DNA of 64,000 bases. Source: Sandaracinomonas limnophila (lineage in GTDB: Bacteria > Bacteroidota > Bacteroidia > Cytophagales > Spirosomataceae). Shown here piece after piece: positions 42,329-50,596 of this stretch. How positions within the stretch are numbered: position 1 is the stretch's first letter; each line of letters begins with the position of its first letter. The DNA lies in the NCBI RefSeq assembly GCF_004005965.1, contig NZ_SACY01000001.1, positions 124,001 to 188,000 on the forward strand, read 5' to 3'. The notes under the pieces were generated by a model. The model saw only the letters and a program-made list of their open reading frames with translations, was not told the DNA's origin and made no database searches. The position numbers were made by a program, and so were the translations under genes.

Positions 42329-42668
42329 ATTGCGCTTTCCTCAAATCAAATTCCAAATCGTTATTCATAACGTTCATTTTCATCTTTAACACATCAGCTG
42401 TTAAAGTGCCAGAAACCTCTACTTCATTGCCCATTACCTCAATGAAGAATTTGATTTTATCTCCATCTACGCTTCCTTTTTTGATTTCAACATCTTGACC
42501 ACTTGGATCTTTTGTTGTACCAGTTAAATTAGCTCCATCTGCTTTGAAGGTAAAAGCAATATCATACTGGTCCATGATTTTTCCTACCCACTTACCATTG
42601 ATATCTGCGCAAAACGCAGCAACTGTTGTGAATAACATCAAACTTAGGGTAAAAAATACTTTTTTCAT
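42327..42668 (-). CDS. Small exported beta-rich protein
   Basis: A 113-residue protein with a signal peptide (MKKVFFTLSLMLFTTVAAFCA). The mature ~92 residues alternate short strands (INGKWVGKIMDQYDIAFTFKADGANLTGTT, KIKFFIEVMGNEVEVSGTLTADVLKMKM), a pattern of a small barrel seen in many exported Bacteroidota proteins of unknown function. Its stop overlaps the T-run of the bidirectional terminator. It follows the CoA transferase gene by 19 bases on the same strand, so it may be the last gene of that unit. Confidence 0.7.
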   Translation of the reverse strand: MKKVFFTLSLMLFTTVAAFCADINGKWVGKIMDQYDIAFTFKADGANLTGTTKDPSGQDVEIKKGSVDGDKIKFFIEVMGNEVEVSGTLTADVLKMKMNVMNNDLEFDLRKAQ

Positions 42669-42687
42669 TGTGTTTATTGTTTAAGGT

Positions 42688-44070
42688 TTAAAATTTCATT
42701 TCAGGAATTTCTCCATTAATTATTAATTTTCCAATCGTTGCGGCTTTTATTTGGTCTACACTTACCCCTGGGGCTCTTTCTTTTAAGATAAACCCTCCGT
42801 CGGGATGAATTTCAAAAAAGCCTAATTCTGTCACAATTTTCTTAACACATCGAATACCCGTAATGGGTAAATCACAATTTGTCATTAATTTGGAATGACC
42901 ATCTTTGCTTACATGTTGCATGGCCACAATGATATTTTTTGCCGAGGCAACCAAATCCATTGCACCGCCCATTCCTTTGATCATTTTACCAGGAATTTTC
43001 CAATTGGCAATGTCGCCATTTTCCGAGACTTCCATGGCACCTAAAACGGTCACATCCACATGTCCACCTCGAATCATAGCAAAGCTTTCTGCTGAATCAA
43101 AAAGGGACGCACCGTCTTCCATAGTGATGGTTTGTTTACTCGCATTGATTAAATCTGGATCAACTGCATATTCAAATGGAAAAGGTCCAATCCCTAAAAG
43201 TCCATTTTCTGCTTGCAGAGTTACTTTTGTGTCCTCTGGTATGTAGTTAGAAACTAGTGTTGGAATTCCAATTCCTAAATTAACGTAATCACCATTTTTT
43301 AATTCTTGGGCAATTCGTTGCGCTATTTGTTCTTTTGAAAGACCTAATCCTGACGATGCAGCATGTTTTTCAATGATTGTTGGTACATGAATTGTCCGCT
43401 TCTCTATGCGTTTTTCATAATTTGTACCTTGGAAAATTCGATGAATATAGATTCCAGGTACATGAATGGCAATTGGGTCCAAATGACCAGCTTCTACCAA
43501 TTCCTCCACTTCTGCAATCACAATTTTGCCCGCTTTGGCCATCATCGGATTGAAATTTTGAGCAGTACCCCTGAAAATCAGATTACCCTCTGTATCTCCT
43601 TTCCATGCCTTAATTAGTGAGAAATCGGCCGTTAAGGCCAATTCCATTAAATAATCTTTCCCATTGAAATTGCGAATTTCCTTTCCTTGGGCAACTTCAG
43701 TGCCAATTCCTGCTGGAGTGTAAAAAGCTGGAATTCCAGCGCCACCACATCGAATTTTTTCAGCTAATGTTCCTTGAGGCAATAAATCAACTTCTAGTTC
43801 ACCTGAAAGCATTTGTCTCTCAAATTCCTTGTTTTCTCCCACATAGGAAGAAATCATTTTCTTGACTTGCTTTTGGTGTAATAGCATGCCAATTCCGAAA
43901 TCATCCACTCCGGCATTGTTTGAGATGCAGGTTAAATTATTGATACCGCTATTTTTAAGGGCATCTATGCAATTTTCAGGTATTCCACAAAGTCCAAAAC
44001 CACCCAACATGATGGTTGATCCTGAACTTATATCTTTACATGCCTCAATAGCATTATTTACTACTTTCAT
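42688..44070 (-). CDS. Succinyl-CoA:3-ketoacid CoA transferase, A and B subunits fused
   Basis: A 460-residue protein that joins both CoA-transferase subunits in one chain: subunit A (residues 1-~230: GGFGLCGIPENCIDAL, GGAGIPAFYTPAG) and subunit B (from ~245: LKNGDYVNLGIGIPTLVSNY, QAENGLLGIGPFP with the catalytic Glu, GGHVDVTVLGAMEVSENGDIANW). Bacterial enzymes usually have two genes (scoA/scoB); the fusion is the arrangement of mitochondrial OXCT. It moves CoA from succinyl-CoA to acetoacetate. The ATG at 44070 overlaps the end of the thiolase gene by 17 bases, indicating coupling. A TTG at 44085 is an alternative. Confidence 0.92.
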   Translation of the reverse strand: MKVVNNAIEACKDISSGSTIMLGGFGLCGIPENCIDALKNSGINNLTCISNNAGVDDFGIGMLLHQKQVKKMISSYVGENKEFERQMLSGELEVDLLPQGTLAEKIRCGGAGIPAFYTPAGIGTEVAQGKEIRNFNGKDYLMELALTADFSLIKAWKGDTEGNLIFRGTAQNFNPMMAKAGKIVIAEVEELVEAGHLDPIAIHVPGIYIHRIFQGTNYEKRIEKRTIHVPTIIEKHAASSGLGLSKEQIAQRIAQELKNGDYVNLGIGIPTLVSNYIPEDTKVTLQAENGLLGIGPFPFEYAVDPDLINASKQTITMEDGASLFDSAESFAMIRGGHVDVTVLGAMEVSENGDIANWKIPGKMIKGMGGAMDLVASAKNIIVAMQHVSKDGHSKLMTNCDLPITGIRCVKKIVTELGFFEIHPDGGFILKERAPGVSVDQIKAATIGKLIINGEIPEMKF

Positions 44071-45256
44071 ATGAAATGGATTCAATTAAAATGGCTGATG
44101 CTCCTCCTCCACCGTTACAGATGGCTGCAATACCTAATTTTCCTTTGTTTTGTTGTAATTGATGCGCTAAGGTTACCACAATTCTGGAACCAGAGGAACC
44201 TAATGGATGTCCTATTGCAACAGCTCCTCCCCAAATATTAACTTTTTCATGTGTAATATTTAGTTCTTTCATGGCTATCATTGGCACCAATGCGAATGCT
44301 TCATTTATTTCAAAAAAATCAATATCATTAACCGATAAGTTGTTTTTTTGTAATAATTTTTGAATGGCTAAAACGGGTGTGCTGGTAAAATGTATGGCTT
44401 CCTGTTCTGCTTCGGCGTAATCCAATATTTTTGCAATTGGTTTAGCCTGATTATTTTCAGTAAATTCTTCTGATGCAATGAATAAGGCACTCGCCCCATC
44501 ATTCATGGAACTTGCATTTGCGGCGGTAACCGAACCTTCCTTTGTGAAGGCTGGTTTCAAGCTTTTCATTTTTTCAAAATTTACCTTTTTGTAGGATTCA
44601 TCTTCTTCAAAGCTGATTGTTTCACCTCTTTTTTGTGGAATTTCAATGGCACAAATTTCCTTTTTAAAATTTCCATTTTCGTAGGCTTTGGCAGCACGAT
44701 TGTAGCTTTCGATCGCAAAAGCATCTTGATCTTCTCTGCTAAAACCAAATTTTTCAGCAGCAATATCTCCACATTCTCCCATGCTTTTTCCTGAAGAAAC
44801 ATCTGTTAAACCATCTTTCAATAGTCCGTCAGTCATTGCTAAATGACCAAATGATTTTCCTGTTCGAATATTGGATTGATAATAGGGAACTTGTGACATA
44901 GACTCCATACCACCTGCAATGCCTGAATCTATTTTACCTAAAGCTATGTCTGAGGCAATCATATCAATAGCTTTCATACCTGAGGCACAAACCTTGTTGA
45001 CAGTTGTAGCACAAACAGAATTGGATAATCCTGCTAAATGAGCAACTTGTCGGGCAGGTGCTTGTCCTACATTTGCTTGTAATACATTCCCCATCACAAT
45101 GCTTTCTGGTTCGGTCTTGATTTGTACTTTTTTGAGAACATCTTTAACGGCAAAGGCCCCAAGTTCTGGGGCCGAAATTTGCGCTAAACTGCCTAAGAAA
45201 CTACCCATTGGGGTTCTTGAAGCAGCTAAAATATAAACGTTTTTTAAATAAGGCAT
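44054..45256 (-). CDS. Thiolase (acetyl-CoA acetyltransferase)
   Basis: A 400-residue thiolase II with all catalytic elements: VNKVCASGMKAID (acyl-carrying Cys), EINEAFALVP (His-containing loop follows), GGAVAIGHPLGSSGSR and AICNGGGGASA (second Cys). It joins or splits acetoacetyl-CoA and two acetyl-CoA. With the CoA transferase behind it, it forms an acetoacetate or ketone-body use pathway. Its ATG follows the stop of the GH106-like gene with no base between, an unexpected partner for this pathway. Confidence 0.95.
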   Translation of the reverse strand: MPYLKNVYILAASRTPMGSFLGSLAQISAPELGAFAVKDVLKKVQIKTEPESIVMGNVLQANVGQAPARQVAHLAGLSNSVCATTVNKVCASGMKAIDMIASDIALGKIDSGIAGGMESMSQVPYYQSNIRTGKSFGHLAMTDGLLKDGLTDVSSGKSMGECGDIAAEKFGFSREDQDAFAIESYNRAAKAYENGNFKKEICAIEIPQKRGETISFEEDESYKKVNFEKMKSLKPAFTKEGSVTAANASSMNDGASALFIASEEFTENNQAKPIAKILDYAEAEQEAIHFTSTPVLAIQKLLQKNNLSVNDIDFFEINEAFALVPMIAMKELNITHEKVNIWGGAVAIGHPLGSSGSRIVVTLAHQLQQNKGKLGIAAICNGGGGASAILIESISYESSK

Positions 45257-48200
45257 TTAGTTTAAAATATTAATCTTCACAGGTCCTAATAAACCGGAAG
45301 GTTCAGTTTTCGATTCAGCTCTAATCACTGGCATCGGTATAAAAGTAATTTTATTTGCACCTGGTTGAGCATCTCCTACGAGTCTGTTTACCCAAGAATT
45401 GATCACTTTTACTTCTAAAGAATTTCTCCCAATGATAAAACTATCTGTAATATCGACAACAAATGGCTTTTTCCAAACTGTTTTTAGATATTTTCCATTT
45501 AAATATACTTCGGCAAGGTTTTTCACATCCCCTAAATCAATTTGTACTCGCTCCCCTTTTGAAATTGAATTTACTTCAAATTTATTACTGTAAGTTGCTT
45601 CTCCAGAGAAATATTTTACCCCCGGATCAGCATGTTGATCCAATGATTGTAAAGCTGATAAAGTAATTTCAGCGGGTGCTGAACGGTCTTTTTGAAAGGT
45701 AACTTTCCAAGGACTTTCAATCGTTTTTGTAGAAGCTATTTTAAAAGATGGGATGGTTAATTTTTGCTGTTTTGTTTCTCCATCAAATACGATGAAGATA
45801 GCATCCCAAGGCTTGAATGAATATCGGATTGTAGTTCTTCCTCCTTTTGTTTCATACGAAATCGATGAAATTTCACCTGTTTCTGGATTATACAATTTTG
45901 GAGTTTTCCCTGAAACTCTAAAAGATAATTGGGCAGAATTTTCGTTTTCAGTTCTGCTGTTTAACCAATAAATTTCTTTTTCACCATTTTTTCTGTGTTG
46001 AAACAATATTTCAGCAGTATTTTGTGAAATATTTACATCAGGAGAAACCCCTTTCGAAGATAATAAATTACTTAAATCTTTTCCAAATTGAACATTTGGT
46101 AAGGATTTTAATTGAGTCAACACTTGAGAATAAGTAGCTGAGTTATCTGACAAACTTGGACTGGCTTCAGGTGCAGTTCCGCCCACGATAACTCCCTCTT
46201 TTGCTAGGGAAAGTACTCTATTTAAGGTACCTAAGGTCATTTTTTGAGCCGAGGCATCCAAATACAACACTTGGTAAGAAGTACCACCCTTACTTACTAA
46301 TTTTTTATTAGATGCTGAAATGGCATCTTTTAGAGCTGAAGAGTTTACAAAATCGAATTCATATCCTGCTGGAATTTTAGGAAGAGCCTCTTGGCACAAT
46401 GCAGTGATGTTGTAATTCTCACCATAATAGTACAAAACATCGGCTACGTTTTTGCCTTCTTGTAGCAAATACGAGCTTCTACCTAAATAATCGCCCCAAA
46501 CACGTGCTTGATTAGCCCAAGTTTCTTGTCGGGTAAACCATTGTCCGAAAGGCCCAAGTGAAAACCCTGGAATTAAATTATCCATAGGTTGGTGTACAGA
46601 AGTATGGATGACGAAACGGTTCAATCCTGAAGCTAATTCCATGTCAGCCGTTCTTTTCAAGGAACCTGGATGTGGTTGGTAGGAATTTCCTGCGGTTGTC
46701 ATTGATTCACCAGCTACGATGTTTTGTCCATAAATATGTGCCACAGATGCAGATTCACGGATATCACCTCTTGAACGCACTTCTTCATCTTTTCCTGCTG
46801 CTAATGCCCCAGGTTGCCACATAGCAGCCATTGGGATATCTGCTTTTCTTTTCACATCCATTCCATCTGCAAGGAAGATTCGTCCATTTTCATGCGATTC
46901 GGTATAGCGTTTCATTCCTCTTTTGGCTAACAATTCGCCTATCAATTCGTAGTGATTTTCTACGATTAATTCACCAATGGTCTTTCTAAAGTCCCATAAA
47001 AATTTTTCACTATCTGCTGCAGAATTAACGATTCTACCTGCTAAAACAGGCATCCAAGGTTTTAAATCATACCCCCTGCGTTTTTGGAATTCATCAAACA
47101 TGGCAGGAGTCCAAGTCATGTGTCCAGCCTCATACGAATCCAAAACCATGTGTGTAAGACCTTCTTTCCCCATGTTGCCACCGGATGCATCTTTGTACTG
47201 ATCCAAATAGTTTTCTAGGTAACGAGTAACGGCCTCACGGTCTAATTTATCTACTTCCAAACCGGTTGCTTCTGGAGATGCAGGGTGATTTTTCTTACCA
47301 GTTAAAGAATAGCCAAATCGTAAAATGGCCCATTTGCCAGCTGGAGCATTCCAATTTAAACTTCCATCAGCATTCATTTTAGAAGTTAAATCTACTATTT
47401 CAGTTGATTTTGCACCTAATTCGGAAGGAATTGTTTCCATGTTATTCTCTTTCCAAGGCACAAATCCTGCCTTTGCTTCAAATAAATTAACTTTTGGTGT
47501 TGTATGTACCACAAATTCTGAAACCTGAGTTCCTTTGGGTTTTGTATCTGCTTTACCTCCAAACATGGCTTCAAATCCTGCTGGCGCTGGTGGCATAGTC
47601 TTGTACACCAAGCGAATTTTTTTGATGTTTAACGGGGCAAATGTTAAGGTATTTTGAGAAGTGATCAATCCTGGAACTTTAACTAATTCTTTAAAATTCA
47701 CACCATCTTCTGAATATTGAAAGGAACGATTGTTTCCTGCACCCCTAAAAACTGCCAATTCTCCATAACCTTCATTGGCGAAGGTTACGCCATAAATTTT
47801 GGTTGGTTTTGAAAACTCATATTGAATATAGGTGTCCTCACCAGGAGTTTTGGGTTCTAAATAATCGAAATTTTCTAAATCGCCATCGGTTAATTTGGCC
47901 AAATTGAAAGTACCACCAGTGCTTGTAACAATGGGTGCCAATTCTTGCGTTGATTGCTCGTTTCCTTTGATAGGATAGGCAATTACGGCCACGTCTTTAT
48001 AGAATTCTAAGGGTTTATGTGGTTTACCATCAGAAGATTCGAATCCACTATCTGCAATTCGTGAATTTTGCATAGGACCCGTGGAACCCGAAGGTTGTTT
48101 TAATTTATCATTAAATGGTTTTCCACCTTCAATGATGGTTTCTGTCCATACGTATTTTTTCATGGCATCACCCGGATTCACCCAGGGTCCACCTGTAACC

Positions 48201-48550
48201 GACCATCCTGGAGAACCTGCAATGGCCATTTCTAAACCTTTTTGCTTGGCTAAGTCCGTTGTAAATTTGAAGGCATCTTTCCATGGGGCAGTCATGTAGG
48301 AAAGTTTTTCCTTCACCATAACGGGCGTCATTAAGGAAGCATCAAAATTTTGGAAACCTCCAATACCTGTGCGCTCCATCCACTCCAAATCCTTTTGAAT
48401 ACCCTCTTTTGAAATATTTCCATTCATCCAATGCCACCAAACACGTGGTTTAGCAGATTGTGGAGGAGATTTAAATAATTGTGAATTTTGGGCAAATGCC
48501 AATGGAGTTAAGCCTAGTAAAAGTAAAGGCGTTAGAAATCTTTTTTTCAT
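45257..48550 (-). CDS. Exported glycoside hydrolase, GH106-like (alpha-L-rhamnosidase type)
   Basis: A 1097-residue protein with a signal peptide (MKKRFLTPLLLLGLTPLAFA). The start of the mature part, PRVWWHWMNGNISKEGIQKDLEWMERTGIGG, and AIAGSPGWSVTGGPWV, HMVLDSYEAGHMTWTPAMFDEFQKRRGYD and SASVAHIYGQNIVAGESMTT are typical of GH106-type enzymes. The C-terminus carries a beta-galactosidase-like sugar-binding jelly roll (VQIDLGDVKNLAEVYLNGK). Such enzymes remove alpha-linked rhamnose from plant or algal polysaccharides. The ATG at 48550 is chosen over an upstream TTG. Divergent to a SASA esterase gene across a 131-base region with an operator-like inverted repeat. Confidence 0.85.
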   Translation of the reverse strand: MKKRFLTPLLLLGLTPLAFAQNSQLFKSPPQSAKPRVWWHWMNGNISKEGIQKDLEWMERTGIGGFQNFDASLMTPVMVKEKLSYMTAPWKDAFKFTTDLAKQKGLEMAIAGSPGWSVTGGPWVNPGDAMKKYVWTETIIEGGKPFNDKLKQPSGSTGPMQNSRIADSGFESSDGKPHKPLEFYKDVAVIAYPIKGNEQSTQELAPIVTSTGGTFNLAKLTDGDLENFDYLEPKTPGEDTYIQYEFSKPTKIYGVTFANEGYGELAVFRGAGNNRSFQYSEDGVNFKELVKVPGLITSQNTLTFAPLNIKKIRLVYKTMPPAPAGFEAMFGGKADTKPKGTQVSEFVVHTTPKVNLFEAKAGFVPWKENNMETIPSELGAKSTEIVDLTSKMNADGSLNWNAPAGKWAILRFGYSLTGKKNHPASPEATGLEVDKLDREAVTRYLENYLDQYKDASGGNMGKEGLTHMVLDSYEAGHMTWTPAMFDEFQKRRGYDLKPWMPVLAGRIVNSAADSEKFLWDFRKTIGELIVENHYELIGELLAKRGMKRYTESHENGRIFLADGMDVKRKADIPMAAMWQPGALAAGKDEEVRSRGDIRESASVAHIYGQNIVAGESMTTAGNSYQPHPGSLKRTADMELASGLNRFVIHTSVHQPMDNLIPGFSLGPFGQWFTRQETWANQARVWGDYLGRSSYLLQEGKNVADVLYYYGENYNITALCQEALPKIPAGYEFDFVNSSALKDAISASNKKLVSKGGTSYQVLYLDASAQKMTLGTLNRVLSLAKEGVIVGGTAPEASPSLSDNSATYSQVLTQLKSLPNVQFGKDLSNLLSSKGVSPDVNISQNTAEILFQHRKNGEKEIYWLNSRTENENSAQLSFRVSGKTPKLYNPETGEISSISYETKGGRTTIRYSFKPWDAIFIVFDGETKQQKLTIPSFKIASTKTIESPWKVTFQKDRSAPAEITLSALQSLDQHADPGVKYFSGEATYSNKFEVNSISKGERVQIDLGDVKNLAEVYLNGKYLKTVWKKPFVVDITDSFIIGRNSLEVKVINSWVNRLVGDAQPGANKITFIPMPVIRAESKTEPSGLLGPVKINILN

Positions 48551-48594
48551 GTTTTCAGGTTTAATGCTCAAAGATTTAACTTATTTTTAAGCTA

Positions 48595-48621
48595 ACTTTC
48601 CTTATCAAGTATAAGGATAGT
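48595..48621. promoter_or_regulatory. Operator-like inverted repeat between divergent CAZyme genes
   Basis: Arms ACTTTCCTTAT and ATAAGGATAGT (11 bp, one mismatch) around CAAGT, roughly midway between the start codons of the GH106-like gene and the SASA esterase gene. It could bind a dimeric regulator of both. Confidence 0.55.
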
Positions 48622-48681
48622 CTATTATTTATTAAAAATTAGTAAATAATTTGATTGGATGTATAAAAATGTCTAAAAAAT

Positions 48682-50574
48682 ATGAAAAAAATTATTTTAG
48701 GAATGTTATTGTGTATTCCTTTTCTAACATTTTCTCAAATTAAATTACCTAAACTTATTTCAGATGGACTCATTTTACAAAGAGATCAGGCTATTCCAAT
48801 CTGGGGTTGGGCCTCTCCTTTTGAAAAGATTGAAATAAAGTTTGGCAATCAAAAGGTTCAAACACAAGCAGATTCTGAAGGAAATTGGAAAGTTCTTATG
48901 AGCAAACAAAAGGCTGGTGGACCATTTGTCATACAAATTAAAGGTAAAAATACACTGGAAGTAAAGGATGTGTATCTGGGCGATGTTTTTCTTTGTTCCG
49001 GGCAATCGAACATGCAATTGTGGATGGGTCGATTAAAATACAAATATCCTGAAGAAGTTAAATCTGCCAATTTTCCATTGATTCGACAATTTAGAGTACC
49101 GAATGAATATTACTTTAAAGGTCCCAAAACAGATTTTACAGATGGAACTTGGAACTCAGTCAATCCAAAAACGATCCAAGATTTTTCGGGTGTAGCTTAT
49201 TTTTTTGCCAAAGAGTTATATCAAAAATATCAAGTGCCTATCGGAATTATCAATTCATCTTTAGGTGGTTCCCCGATTGAGGCTTGGTTATCTGAATCGG
49301 CTTTGAAATCTTTTCCAGAAGCATTTCAGGAATTACAAAAATTTAAAGACGATGCATTAATCAAATCAATCGAATCAACAAATCAATTACAAAACAAGGT
49401 TTGGTATCAATACACACAGATATTTGATTCTGGTAAAAATACATCTGATTCAGATTGGAAAACCATTCAATTACCAGGTGTAATTCCTTCAAACAATCCT
49501 TACGGTGTTTATTGGCTTCGAAAAAAGATTCAAGTGCCTGCAAATATGGTTGGGAAAGAAGCGCTTTTGGAATTAGGTCGGGTGGCGGATGCGGATTCAG
49601 TTTTTGTCAATGAACAATTTGTGGGCACTACCTCCTATCAATATCCACCCAGACGTTATCCATTACCCAAAAATTTATTAAAAGTCGGAGAAAATAGTAT
49701 ATCTGTTCGTCTGATTAGTAATGGAACGATTCCAGAATTTATAATGGATAAACGTTATGAACTTACCACTTCTACCGATACCGTTTCTTTAGCTGGTGAA
49801 TGGAAATTTACGCAAACAGTTAAAGCGAATGCCATTCCTGATCAAGTTTCGGTACGTTTGAAACCCGGAGGATTGTTCCAGGCAATGATTGCACCTTTGC
49901 AACATTTGAAACTAAAAGGAGTTCTTTGGTACCAAGGGGAAAGTAATGTGAACAATGCACCTAAATATGGAGAACTTTTAAAAACCTTGGTTCTGGATTG
50001 GCGAAATACCTTTCAAAATAATCAATTACCATTCATTGTGGCCCAAGTACCTAATTATTTGGCTACTCGGTTGGAACCCCTAGAAAGTAATTGGGCTGTT
50101 TTGCGTCAACAACAACTTTCTGTTTTAGAATTGCCTCTTACGGGAATTACCAACAATATAGACTTAGGCGATTGGAATGATATACATCCAGAAAATAAAT
50201 TGGATGTAGCAAAAAGATTCGCGAAAGGTGCCTACCATTTGATGTACAATGAGGCCATTCTAGATGCTTCAGGACCTATTTGTACAAAAGCAGAAGATAA
50301 AGGAAAATACATTTTATTGACATTTTCGAATGTTAAAAGTGGATTACAAATAGTTGACAATCGGAATGTCAAAAATTTTACTATTGCAGGAATTGACAAA
50401 AATTTTACCAAAGCAAGCGCAGATATCAGTGGAAATCAAATTCGCGTGTGGAAAAGTTTACATTCTGATGTAAAATACATACGTTATTCTTGGGCCGATA
50501 ATCCAATGCCTGTGAATGTATACAATAATGAGGGAATCCCCATGTTTCCTTTTGAAATAGAGATTTTAAAATAA
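48682..50574 (+). CDS. Exported sialate O-acetylesterase-type enzyme with inserted beta domain
   Basis: A 630-residue protein: signal peptide (MKKIILGMLLCIPFLTFSQ), N-terminal Ig-like domain (GLILQRDQAIPIWGWASP), SGNH core beginning FLCSGQSNMQLWMGR (nucleophile Ser), a glycosidase-2-like jelly-roll insert (about 260-390: YGVYWLRKKIQVPANMVG, LGRVADADSVFVNEQFVG), then GVLWYQGESNVNNA and DWNDIHPENK (Asp-x-x-His). It removes acetyl groups from sugars. It is transcribed away from the GH106-like gene, and a hairpin terminator overlaps its stop. Confidence 0.9.
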   Translation: MKKIILGMLLCIPFLTFSQIKLPKLISDGLILQRDQAIPIWGWASPFEKIEIKFGNQKVQTQADSEGNWKVLMSKQKAGGPFVIQIKGKNTLEVKDVYLGDVFLCSGQSNMQLWMGRLKYKYPEEVKSANFPLIRQFRVPNEYYFKGPKTDFTDGTWNSVNPKTIQDFSGVAYFFAKELYQKYQVPIGIINSSLGGSPIEAWLSESALKSFPEAFQELQKFKDDALIKSIESTNQLQNKVWYQYTQIFDSGKNTSDSDWKTIQLPGVIPSNNPYGVYWLRKKIQVPANMVGKEALLELGRVADADSVFVNEQFVGTTSYQYPPRRYPLPKNLLKVGENSISVRLISNGTIPEFIMDKRYELTTSTDTVSLAGEWKFTQTVKANAIPDQVSVRLKPGGLFQAMIAPLQHLKLKGVLWYQGESNVNNAPKYGELLKTLVLDWRNTFQNNQLPFIVAQVPNYLATRLEPLESNWAVLRQQQLSVLELPLTGITNNIDLGDWNDIHPENKLDVAKRFAKGAYHLMYNEAILDASGPICTKAEDKGKYILLTFSNVKSGLQIVDNRNVKNFTIAGIDKNFTKASADISGNQIRVWKSLHSDVKYIRYSWADNPMPVNVYNNEGIPMFPFEIEILK

Positions 50575-50596
50575 AACCTCTATTTCAATTTTTTAT
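50554..50596 (+). terminator. Terminator hairpin overlapping the SASA gene end
   Basis: Arms GAAATAGAG (50554-50562) and CTCTATTTC (50578-50586) with the TAA stop in the loop, followed by six T. Confidence 0.72.

Noticed and set aside
42905-43246. 113-aa plus-strand frame opposite the CoA transferase gene
   Set aside because: Antisense shadow; the sense frame carries full catalytic motifs.
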